Shown here in pieces: positions 1-9,600 of a DNA stretch of 18,461 bases (position 1 is its first letter; each line of letters opens with the position of its first letter). Source of the stretch: Ectocarpus siliculosus (taxonomy: Eukaryota; Sar; Phaeophyceae; Ectocarpales; Ectocarpaceae). The DNA is taken from assembly GCA_000310025.1 (NCBI GenBank), contig FN649748.1:1474590-1493050 (forward strand), in the 5' to 3' direction. The translations under genes were made by a program, and so were the position numbers. The notes under the pieces were generated by a model that made no database searches, was not told where the DNA came from, and worked only from the letters and a program-made list of their open reading frames with translations.

Positions 1-371
1 CTCGCCAGGGGGTTGGGTCATGTTTTTTCCGGGGGGTTCAGGTTTTTTTCAACCGGTTCTTTTTACGTTGAGAAATTTTCACTTCCTGGAACCCCTTCAG
101 GGATTAAATTAAATGGACGAAACCCTTCATGAAGGTTTCCTCGCCCTCGTCCCGCCCCCTTTCCCCCGGGAGGGGAAATTTGGGCCCACACTAACCGGAA
201 AGGAAAGGGGTCCCGTGAAAAGGCCCCCCCCCCCCCCCTTGAGGTAGAAAATTTGGCCAGCCGAACACTTTACAGGGGTCCATGCCAGGGACCCCCCCCC
301 CCCCCCTACCCCCCGTGAGGTAGAGTATTCGTCAAGCCGAACACCTCAAACACAGTGTTTCGCGATTGGGG
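1..371. other. Low-complexity, probably low-quality contig end; no gene seen
   Basis: This stretch is dominated by inflated homopolymers (runs of T, G, A and two runs of fifteen C) and by doubled or tripled bases, a texture not seen elsewhere in the window. That pattern is typical of untrimmed read ends at a contig terminus. Any last exon of the leftward HMG gene would fall here or beyond, but no convincing acceptor plus open frame can be picked out. Sequencing error is inferred from texture only. Confidence 0.5.
224..356. repeat. Imperfect ~76-bp tandem duplication with poly-C leaders
   Basis: Two adjacent segments each begin with a run of fifteen C (224-238 and 292-306). Each is followed by TGAGGTAGA (240 and 316) and, after a few variable bases, by GCCGAACAC. 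The offset between the TGAGGTAGA copies is 76 bases and the aligned parts agree at roughly four bases in five. It may be a real short tandem duplication, or an assembly artefact from overlapping poor reads at the contig end. Confidence 0.55.
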
Positions 372-3176
372 CTACTTACTGTACGTGAGCCTTGTCGGCA
401 AAGAAACAACATCATCGTGCTTCGTGACGGGTTCATGGTCGAAACACCCTACCACTGCATAGTATCGCATGACCAATAAGAGTGAGGTACCATCTCTCCC
501 TGCATTATCTACAACCGCAACAAGCGCGGCAACTGACTCACCCATGGGACAAACCAGCTCGGTGGACTGGCCCTTTTCGTCGTTGGTGTAAAACTCCTCC
601 TTTTTCACGACCGGCTGCGTCGAACGAGGCAGGCGGGAGAGAGACACACGAAAAAAAAAAAAAAAAAAACGGAGAGTTAAAAGACAGGCAGGTAGATGTG
701 TAGACTGACGAAATAAACAGAGGGAGAGAGAGGAGGGGCGTAAAAAGAACGAAAGCCACGACAAAAGAGGAAACACGAACCAAGAGGGTGTAAGTATCGA
801 GATCACGCAACAACGACAACAACAACAACGTAAACTGTACCTTATCCGCCTGCTCGGCCTTATACCGCTTCTGGTCGTCCCTGGCTCGGGTGCGGTAGGC
901 CTCTCGCTCGTCGCTGGCCAGCGTCTTCCAGATCTCGCTCATGATCTGAGAGGTTGTCGATTCGTCGGTAAGCGTATGAGGAGGTGACGAGAAAAACAAA
1001 ACCACATGAATCGCGACGTTTTCGGAGATCGACATTTCCTTCCAGTACGTATATATTAGAAGTACAGCACAGCGGTTTTGAGAACTAGGGCACATGTGCT
1101 TGCATACCGTATTCGTTTCAACTTGTTCTTCCCGTCGGTTATTGGGGAGGCACAAACTGCAACTCGTGTGAACAGATCAGCTCTTCACAAATCCTTACCC
1201 TGCTCCCCCCCAACGGCAAGATCGATTCTTTCATCGCGAACGCAACGATTAAACACGAAGCTATAATATCGTGTACTTCTATAGGTGCCAAGACAACAGT
1301 AGTCTACATTCAGTCACAAACAAAGAAACCCATCGGAGAAGGCGTGTTGCACTCGGGGATGGCAGCACGTCGCCGCCTCGAACATCCAAAACCACGAAAA
1401 AATACTGCGGAGTGGTCTCGCCGGTCTTGGGGCCTCAGGTAACCGACTAACTCTCGACCCTGCCCCCCCTGCCCGCCGCCGCACCACCCCCGCGCTCCTG
1501 CTGTCATATCCCGTCTCTTCACACCTTCTGCTGCTGTGTGACAGCGATGTCCGGGTTGTCGCGCTTGACCTGCTCGCGCCGCTCCTGGATGAACAGCATC
1601 CACGCCGACTGCGGCTTCGACTGGCCCCCCGACGCCGCCTGCGAATCGCGCAAAACAGACAGAAAATTTAGTTTGGTGCTTGTTTCAACTCGTCGTCTCG
1701 CGTCAGGTTCCACCACACGTGACACACGTGTATACGCCCCGTCGCCAACAGGCTGTGCGTGCGTGTGTTTTCTATGATTGGCATCGACCCTGCGAACCTG
1801 CTGAACAATGAAAAGGCGTCAGTCTCAGTTCGGCTGAAAACAGAAAAATACTCTCAAAGCTACCATGATCTGGGACACCGTGAGGGGGTGTCATGGGGGA
1901 GGCTAATCTGCGGTGTGTACGTTCGTCTCATTTGTAATGGCGCCAGCTTACACACCTCTTGGCGAACGTTTTCTGACGTATCAGCCGGGGGTTACACAGG
2001 ACGGACTTGTTTCATTTTCTTGCTGTTCTACACCTTTGACATCATGTCCCGCCCCGTCACAAACGACCCATTCCGTACAAAAACCACACAGAATTAGACC
2101 AGGTACGACATACCACGTCACAAATACATAATACCCGCCCACAAAAAACACCACCACTCGCAAACATTGCCCGCGCAACGCATCCACTCCCTCGCACCCC
2201 CTTATACTTCGGGGGACACCACGGCGAGCTCGTGTTGCAAATTACTGGTGCATAAAACAACATTTCGGTGCTTTTCCCGCGGCTCGATCATCCCGTGCTG
2301 TGCTCCGTTTCGATGAAAACACCAAATGAATATGTAGGGTTGTGGTGGGCTTGTTGTCCCAATTGGCGCGCCTGACGTGCATGGTTTGATTTCACATCCG
2401 TAGAACTGCATTACAAGAACCCCCAACTCCCTCTCACTCACTCGCTTCTTGCCCGACGACGTCCCCGCCCCTCCTCCCGTCGTACTCGTCGCCGGCGCGA
2501 CACCGTTCGGGCCAGCCGCGCTTATGGGCCCAACCCCCGCCCCAGCCGGTCCCGCCGCCGTCGTGGCGGGTGTCGGTGCCGCCGCCACCGCCCCCGGTCC
2601 CGCCGTTGGTTCCGCCGCTTGTGGCACCGCCGCTTGTGGTACCGCCGCTTGTGGTACCGCCGCTTGTGGTACCGCCGCTGGTGTTGCTGCCGCCGGCACC
2701 GCCGCCGCCAGTGTTTCCTCTGGACCCACGGCGGTCGCCGAAACCGCCGCTCCCGCTCCACCGCCGGTCACCCCTTCGACCCCCACCCCGCTGCCGCCTC
2801 CGCCGGGGGCGGGGTCGGCGCCGTCGAGGCCGGGGCTCAGAGGACCCGCTTGCTGCACGGTTGTGGTAGGGCTCTGCACGGTTGCATCCGTGGGGGGTGC
2901 CGTAGTCGTCGCCGCGGCGGCGGCCGCCGCAGCAGCCGCGGCGGCATTCGACACGGAGTGAGACATCGGAGGGAGCTGTGACGACGACGACGACGCTGCT
3001 GCTGCTGCTTGTGGCGCGGCGGGGGCGGGGGATGAGGCGCCGTTGCCGCTACTACCGCCGTCGCCGCCACCGTCCGCGCCCACGAAGGCCGAAGCTGCGG
3101 CGGCGCTAGCGGCCGCCGTGGCCGCCGCGGCGACCAGGGAAGAGGCGGGGGCGCCAGCAGCGCCCGTGTCGGCCAT
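372..3176 (-). CDS. HMG-box protein with long Ala/Pro/Gly-rich N-terminus (four exons seen, 3' end unresolved)
   Basis: Exons on the minus strand are 3176-2442, 1638-1525, 945-841 and 614-542 or beyond. They join at GT-AG introns, the first three in phase 0. Exon 1 encodes 245 residues starting at ATG 3176 (good context, AATCATGG): a disordered tail with an Ala12 run (78-89), four PQAAV/E repeats (170-189) and a closing KKR. Exons 2 and 3 encode one HMG box, about residues 251-318: KPQSAWMLFIQERR, then helix 2 with IMSEIWKTL, then DDQKRYKAE. This is nearer the HMGB/NHP6 kind than the sequence-specific SOX kind, so a nuclear DNA-bending or chromatin role is inferred. Exon 4 begins PVVKKEEF. 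A consensus donor GTGAGT follows at 541, so the gene probably continues past the window or into the poor sequence; if unspliced, it stops at 372-374 giving 398 residues. The exact C-terminus is unknown; the HMG call is secure. Confidence 0.85.
651..669. repeat. A19 homopolymer (poly-T on the coding strand of the HMG gene)
   Basis: Nineteen A in a row on the plus strand are nineteen T on the minus strand, ending about 35 bases upstream of the AG acceptor of exon 4 (614). It forms the core of that intron's polypyrimidine tract, which continues as CT-rich sequence to the acceptor. The length is likely to vary between individuals or assemblies. Confidence 0.8.
2610..2669 (-). repeat. 15-bp coding minisatellite encoding PQAAV pentapeptides
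   Basis: Four nearly identical 15-base units lie in exon 1 of the HMG gene, encoding PQAAV three times and then PQAAE (residues 170-189). Because the unit is a multiple of three, copy number can change without breaking the frame. It sits in the disordered N-terminal tail, well before the HMG box. Confidence 0.9.
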
Positions 3177-4262
3177 GATTTGGTGTGGAGGGGGCCGCCT
3201 GCCTTCGCGAATGCACCAGGCCTCTTGGGAGACTGCTGTTCGGCGCGGTTGACGTACGGGTTGGGGGTTGGAGAAAGAGAGGGCGGGAGAGGGAGGTGAA
3301 ACAGACGTTTCCCCTGGCGCGTGTTGCGATACGGGTAAAATCGAAAGCACTGGCCTTCTGGTGGCACTGCTGTGTCCGTAAACAGGGTTCCCCCTTCCCG
3401 AAGAGATTCAAATCGCCTCAACCGTCCGCACAAAAGCCAATATAATACTTCATTTTTTCATTATTTCGCTTTGGACAGATGACATGAGGTTCTTTCCGAA
3501 CAACGTATACTAGGAACTCCCACCTGCCGCCACTTCTTTTGTTGCGGAGAAGTCTCGAGTGGCAGCAGCTCTAGAAACGGGATGTCCTGCACACATGTCT
3601 CTGTTTAGCTACAACACACGTGTGAGTGGTACGCATGTAAATAGTACCAACAGGACTTCACTTCCATCCGTCATCCAGTGTTCCCGGCCTTGGGCAGAAT
3701 GAAATGGTCGACGCTTGAGCCGTGCCGGAAACACTGTTTTCCACAGCACAGCGGGTATACCTTTGCTGACATACGACAACAGGGCACAACATCTGCTGTA
3801 TGCTGGCACTGCTGTTGGACTGGCTTTAGAGGGCGAGGGACGGCGAGGGACACGCGACGGCAGACCATTATGTTTTGAAGTACGGTAACGAAGGACCCAT
3901 CCTGCCGCAATTCATGTGTGCTGCCATGAGGTCGCGCATCTGCTAGTACAAACTACGGCTCACCTCAGACAATACAAAGATTTTTCCCTTGTCAGCGTCG
4001 TTCGCCCCGAAGCCCGCGCGTGCTGCTTGCTGCTGCTGGTGGTGGTGCTGTGTGGAGGTGTGCCATCTCCTCTTGCTTGGTCTCGAGAAAAGGGGCTACG
4101 CAAATTAAACGTAACTTGACTACATACCCCGATACCCACCTTTCATAACAGTCTCGCCGCATCTCCACCCCATGTCAATCTGGACAGCACATCACTCTCC
4201 TCTCTCTCTCTCTCTCTGTCAGCTCTCGTTGGTTGGTGCCACAATTGGTTAGCATCGCTTCC
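3177..4262. promoter_or_regulatory. Divergent intergenic region between the HMG gene and COX15
   Basis: These 1,086 bases separate the two start codons, which point away from each other, so the 5' UTRs and promoters of both genes should lie here. A CCAAT next to a TATAATA-like string lies near 3435-3446 within an AT-rich patch and could serve as a core element; nothing in the sequence proves it. The short open frames inside (for example 3609-3809 minus and 3916-4119 plus) have no recognisable content. Confidence 0.6.
4199..4222 (+). promoter_or_regulatory. CT-repeat tract ending in CAG: possible 3' splice site of a 5'-UTR intron
   Basis: A (TC)n run ends in TGTCAG, 40 bases before the COX15 ATG at 4263. 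A pyrimidine tract plus CAG is exactly what a 3' splice site looks like, so the COX15 5' UTR may carry an intron ending at 4222. Alternatively it is a plain CT microsatellite, which is common near promoters. Confidence 0.4.
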
Positions 4263-7200
4263 ATGCTTTCATCGAGATGTGCCTGCGCAAGTGCTGCTGC
4301 ACGCGTTGCTTTGTACTCCGCTAGAGGGAGCTCAGCAGCAGCAACGGCAGCAGCAGCAACAGCGAGAGGTAGCAGTAAGACGTTGACTCATCGCTCGCTC
4401 CGCACCAGGTCCTCGGCGCACTACCTCAGAACGAGGAATCAGGCACAGGCATGTGGTAGACGGCAGCAGCAGCAACAAGCCTCCACTCTGTCCGGAGACA
4501 AGCTGGTGGAACCTCCGACAGCGGTTGTTGGCGGCAAGGTTGGTGCTGCTTCCTCGAAGAACAGGGCAGTTGCGGCGTGGCTGTTCGGCACAGCCGGGGC
4601 CGTTGCGGTCATGGTGACCGTCGGCGGCATCACGCGGATGACCAAGTCGGGGCTGAGCATGACGGACTGGAAGGTTCAGGGCTCGCTTCCGCCATCCTCC
4701 GAGGTTAGTCAGCGGCGTCTCTGCCGCGGGTAGTGCAGTCAGCGTGCTGAGGTTGCATCATCGCGCCGCTACGACTTACGTGCTTTGTCTTAGACTGTAC
4801 CTGCCTGCCTCAGTTCTGCTGATCGACACCTAGAAGGAGACAGCGTTTCCATGATAGCACAATGGCCTCTGTCGAACGTTTTGCACTGGTGGCACCACTA
4901 CTGCCAACCCCATTGGTTTACGGGTCCGTCCGCACGGAGCAGTTGTACATGAACCACTGCTGTTTCGCACGAAGAGGTGATGAGACCCGCTTCGCGTATC
5001 CATCCCCGGCAACAGCAGAGTCGCGCGCCGGGAGATCGTGCCGATGCCATCGCTTCCAAACCCTTGTAACAGAGGAACGCGTATACATGCAGGCGTAACT
5101 CATTTTGTCCGCATCTTCGGCCAACTCGAGTGGGTAAGCGATCTAGACTACCCTCGGCGTTGCGGTGCAACAGACACTCGCACAGCGCTCCGTCTTGTTG
5201 TTCATTGATTGACCAGCCGGTTAGCGCGTGCGATTTTGTTGTATTTGAAAAACATACACCGCGACCCACAGCGCACTTCGCGCGTCGTAGATCTTTCGAG
5301 CGATGCATTGTGTTCGAATCATGTTCTCGTCGGTTTGTGTGTGTGTTTTCCCTCTTTGTGAAGGCGGAGTGGGAGGCGGAGTTCGACCGGTACAAGGCGT
5401 TCCCGGAGTGGCAGCAGCGCCGCAGCATGACGCTGGACGAGTTCAAGCACATCTTCTTCTGGGAGGTAGGCTGGGGTGTACACATGGCGGTGTGTTTTAA
5501 GCATCGTTCACGAGGCTCGACGGGGAGAAGAAAACATCATGAGAACGTGTTTCTTGTGCGTCATCGAAGAGCCGGTGTCGTTTCGGCGTTACTCGAGCAA
5601 TGGCGACGAGACGTAGCTAGACCCCTCTTCTTGCTACCGTTCCGTTCCCGTTACGCCATTCCTTTATCCTCAATCGCCAACTCGAGAAAAACAACTGTTT
5701 CGCTGGTGTCCCACCCGTTATCCCTCGTGGCGCTTCTCCTGGACGACAACAGTACGCCCACAGGATGCTAGGGCGTGCGCTGGGCGTGATCTACGGGGTG
5801 CCGCTGCTGTACTTCGGCCTCCGCGGAAGAATCCCCGCGCACATCCGCGGGAGGGTGGCCGGACTGTTTGCCCTCGGCGGCGCGCAGGGCCTGGTCGGGT
5901 GGTGGATGGTCAAGAGCGGACTCGAGGTACACTACTACATAGCAGTGGTTTTCCCGGCACTGGAAGTAGCAGTGGGGGACAAATAGCCCTATCTAGCTGT
6001 TGGTGTGCGCTCCTGGAATGGGTGGTCGACTGGCTGTTTGGATATTGGACGAGGTTGGTTTGGTAGTGAGCTTTCTTTGGGTTTTGCTGTTAGAGTGGCA
6101 TTGCTTCCCCTCCACCCGGCGGGTACGCGTATGACCCCCGGATTGTACCGCCCCGTGGTCGGCCATGCAATGAGGGCCAATCAACCGAAAGCTGTCTCTT
6201 TTTACGTTCACGGGGTAGTTGTCGATCGTACTGCTTCGTCTCCGCTCTGTACGACTGCCCCGCCCGCCCGGTCTTCTCCCTCTCCTTGTGGCGCAGAGGA
6301 TTCTCGACTTTCTTCCGCGTCTGATCCCTCTGTCGTCCATTTCGGTTTCACTGTCCCGTGTTCCGTCTGTACCCCACTTACGGTTCATTGCTCTTCCGCG
6401 CCCTTCGGACGCTTTCGCGCGTGTTCGGGTTGGTTGCGGCGGGTTTCCAGGACCGTTCCGCGGACCTTGCCGTGGGGAAGGAGATCCGAGTGAGCCCCTA
6501 CCGACTGGCGGCACACCTGGCCACCGCCTTCGCCACGTTTTCGCTGCTCGTGCACACCGGTTTCCAGGTGGGGCTGACTGAGGGCTCGATACACTTTCGA
6601 GCGGCTGTAGTGCCGGTGGTGTGTTAGGCGGAACGCAGCGTATCAATTTTGGTTATGGTGTCGCCCGTCACCTGGAAGTGGCGACACGCACCAACTTGTC
6701 ACGCACTTTTGGTTTGTGTGTACCGTTCTGCTGTTTGCTGCGGGCTGCCATCGGGGGCAGCATACGGGTGCCAAAAGGCGTCCTGCTCGTACAATTGCGG
6801 AAAAACGCCCGGTGGTCTTTCGACACTGTGAGTTTTTCGCACGATGAGGAAAGCACTTTGTGCTCGAATTCATTGCCACCCGTCGCCCAACCTTACAAAA
6901 GCCTTCGATGGTGGGTTGTCCCTTTCCCCTCTGAGACCTTCCTCGTCCCCCATCCTCTCCTAGATGTGGAACCACATTTCCCGACCGCGTGCCCCCTCTC
7001 TCCTCTTTTTTCGCTGCACACCGCCGCCACAACAAAAAAAAAGGCCCTCGATGGTCCCCGCACGGCCTCACCTTCCGCCGCGGACGCAGCCCGCCGCCTC
7101 CTCGACGCGGGGGTGATGCGGCAGGGGTCCAACCTCCGGGTGATGGCCATGGGCGTGTGCGGGGCCGCCTTCGTGACGGCGGTGTCCGGGGCGTTCGTGG

Positions 7201-7292
7201 CCGGCAACGACGCGGGCCGGTGCTACAACTGCTTCCCGAAGATGACGGAGGAGGACTGGCTGCCGGAAGAGGTGACTCTTGTTGTTGTTGTT

Positions 7293-7341
<49 letters not shown>

Positions 7342-8758
7342 TTCCTCCCCCTTCTTTCGTTTTATTTGCCGTCGTCGTTCGCCGCTTTTGGGTACCCTCT
7401 CGCCTCTTCCTTCAGGAGTGGATTTTTGAAATATTTTTTGACATGTGGTGTTTGGTTGATGTCTACGGGTCCACTTGGTGGATGGCGTTTGGAATGGAGT
7501 AGTGTGGGTGGTGACCGGCATCGTGATGTTGCTTGTCGTGTTGCTCTAGAAGTAGCGGCCATGCCGGGAAGCGGCGAGGGCCACAGACTTTCCCCCACTT
7601 TTTTTTTTTACGGAGGCGTCCGACTGTCGGAGTTGAGGTGAGATGGCGATATTGACACTCGAGCTGTTGGCACGACCCGCAGAGCACGGTGCTAAAATAT
7701 TTCGCGTTTCCTCCAAGAGAACACGGAGGGCGGATGTTCAACAATAGCTTGTCGAGCTTGCCGCTACCCCATCCCCTCTACGATCCCCGATCCACCCCCT
7801 TTCACGCTTTGCCGTCGCCACCGACGCCACGGCGCAACCGCGTACGAACTATCGATCAGATTCTCGCGTTCAGACCGATGTGGAGAAATTTCTTCGAAAA
7901 TTCTGCGACGGTTCAAGCGGACCACCGCGCGCTCGCTCTCAGCACGACGGGAGCGGCCCTCGGCATGTTCTGGTACGCTAGGAGAGGGGCCGGTGGCGGC
8001 ACGGGGGCTCTTTGGGCGGCGCTGCCGGCGGCGCCAAGGGCGGCAACGACGGCAACGGCGGGTCTCGTGACGGCACAGGTGATTTTTTGTGGTGTGCGGC
8101 TTCATTCCCTCCTTTTTTTTGTTTTGGAGAAAAATTTCGATTCTTGATGCCACACACATGATGCACCGCTGACCTGCCTCGTCGGGTCTTGATTTGTTTT
8201 TTTTTGGCCCAGGGTGAAGGGGGTGTATCAAGCTATGCAGCGCCATCAATCATGAGTTTCGTACGTTTGTTTCTATTGGCAACGACCATCTGTTGTCGGC
8301 AGGATCGGTTTGCGTAACGGCGGGATTTTGATTCCCGATGCCTTCGTTCTATTGGCGCCCGTGGGTCGACAACGGATCTTGTTTCGTGCAGTCCGATGGG
8401 CTCTTTGCCTTGTTGGCGCCCCTGCCAGCCGGCGTAATCGCCGACCTTTCCCTCTTGCCCTCTCTCGCTCTTGCCCTCTCTCACTCTTCCTCTCTGCCCC
8501 CCCCCGGCCGTCTGTTGGAACTCTCTTTCTTCTGGGTCTTCGTGTTTTCGCTTGGTTCACCAGGCCTCCCTCGGCATCACGACGCTCCTGCAGTGCGCGC
8601 CCCTCCCCCTCGCTGCCTCGCACCAGGCGGGCGCCCTAACGGTTCTGGCCTCCTCCATGTGGGCGGCGCACTCCCTGAGGTTTGCCCGCGTGCCGCCCTC
8701 GGCGGTGGCACCGTCGTCGTCGATCTCCCCCAAGATGCCGCCGCCGGTAGGGTCGTAG
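4263..8758 (+). CDS. COX15: Heme A synthase COX15, mitochondrial (seven exons)
   Basis: COX15 oxidises heme O to heme A in the mitochondrial inner membrane, for cytochrome c oxidase. Exons are 4263-4703, 5364-5465, 5753-5926, 6451-6567, 7044-7271, 7860-8078 and 8564-8758. All junctions are phase 0 and GT-AG, giving 491 residues. Residues 1-78 have eleven Arg and no Asp or Glu, as in a mitochondrial presequence. Family landmarks follow in order: [16 protein letters not shown] (121-136), [14 protein letters not shown] with His184, [13 protein letters not shown] (226-238), YRLAAH with His261, [11 protein letters not shown] then YNCFPKM, QADHRA with His376, and AASHQAG with His447. The four His are the expected heme ligands. 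About eight hydrophobic segments match the family. It is longer than the ~410-residue human protein mainly through its N-terminus. The start of exon 5 (7044) is the least certain junction: its AG follows an A-run and was chosen partly for phase. Other ends are well supported by alignment to the known family. Confidence 0.95.
7279..7341. repeat. (GTT)n microsatellite in COX15 intron 5
   Basis: About twenty GTT units with one interruption (TTATT) begin seven bases after the exon 5 donor (GTGACT at 7272). The tract lies inside the intron, so length changes would not alter the protein. A shorter related tract, on the opposite strand, occurs in HMG intron 3 near 808-830. Confidence 0.9.
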
Positions 8759-9580
8759 TAGCCTCCTCGCTTGAGGCGGCGTCCCTTCGTTTGATTTTAT
8801 CCCACTTTCGGTTCTGGGGCTCATCTTGGGACTATCACGTACATCGACTTCCGCCACACCGGCACGGGCCTCGTGCGTGCCAAGCTCCGGGGGCTTAGCC
8901 ACGGCATTCTCCGACGCCGGGGCTCCGTGAATGTAAGCGCCTAGGTGGCTCTAAAGAACCCGTATGAAGGAGCAACCAAAAATATCCCCACGGCGTTTTT
9001 CGTCGTATCGTGGAGTATGCTCAAGGGCATCGATTCCGCTCTGTCTGTGTTCCACGCGTTGGGAACAAGGTGCTTGGAGAGCCGGTGGTATCGGCAGCTC
9101 GTTTTGGCGTCACTACCCGGAGAGGGTGGGGTCCCCGCAGACTGGTCTTGGGGGCGGGTGGGCTGGGTTTGTTTCCCCCTTGGTGTGGGCGTGTACGGAG
9201 AGGAGGTCGGCTTGACTTTGTGGTGGGTGGAGTTTTCCGCCGGTGAAAGTGTTTCGGACGCAAAGTAGTCCCAACAGGTTACGCATAATGTCCGCTTTTG
9301 GTAAAACAACAGTCACTTGCACCCGCTGGTAACAGCAACAATTGGTATCTACACGTTGAGCGTGTGACGGGGTGTGCAGTTTTTGGTTTCTCCGGATATG
9401 TGGAAAGGTGTGGTAGTTTTGTGCGACGAGCGAAGACTGATGTGTGCGTGTCTTGCTGTCGTGTGCGTGTTCATTTCGTCTAGGAGATAAGTCTCTATGT
9501 TTTTGTCTTTTCTTGCTCTGTGGGATTGGCGTGCAGGCTTAGGTTGCATGGTCACCTGGCAACTTGTAGGGTGATGTAGC
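8759..9580 (+). other. COX15 downstream region, probably 3' UTR; contains one unexplained coding-like block
   Basis: No gene is recognised after the COX15 stop. The block at 8831-8932 is described separately. From about 9000 to 9480 the plus strand is rich in G and T with no clear polyadenylation signal. Long 3' UTRs would account for it, but the transcript end cannot be placed from sequence alone. Confidence 0.4.
8831..8932 (+). other. Coding-like GC-rich block with donor-like end (possible unassigned exon)
   Basis: Read from 8831, this block gives TITYIDFRHTGTGLVRAKLR followed by GLSHGILRRRGSVN. Nearly every codon ends in G or C, as in the COX15 exons and unlike the surrounding UTR. It ends at a good donor (AAT|GTAAGC, GT at 8933). 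It is in the same frame as COX15 exon 7 but separated from it by stops at 8756, 8759 and 8792. No AG acceptor lies between 8776 and the block, so a canonical join to COX15 is not available. It could be an alternative 3' exon, a piece of an unrecognised gene, or a chance GC-rich patch. I do not recognise the peptide. Confidence 0.3.
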
Positions 9581-9587
9581 GAGTACC

Positions 9588-9600
9588 TATATATATATAT
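9588..9600. repeat. Short (TA)n tract
   Basis: Thirteen alternating T and A bases follow GTACC. It could act as a TATA-like element but no gene follows it convincingly, so it is recorded only as a dinucleotide run. Confidence 0.7.

Noticed and set aside
2449-2961. 170-codon open frame on the plus strand opposite the HMG exon 1
   Set aside because: It is the GC-rich antisense shadow of alanine/proline codons; the minus strand has the ATG, the donor and the HMG continuation.
372-3176. The HMG gene as a sex-determining HMG factor of brown algae
   Set aside because: Only the domain class is shared; the box here looks HMGB/NHP6-like and nothing in the window supports a sex-locus identity.
5305-5325. 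GTTCGAATC resembling a tRNA T-loop inside COX15 intron 1
   Set aside because: The flanking bases do not pair as a T-stem and there is no acceptor or anticodon arm at the right spacing.
6219-6627. Several overlapping open frames across COX15 intron 3 and exon 4
   Set aside because: They are read-throughs or other frames of the intron and exon; only the 6451-6567 segment matches COX15.
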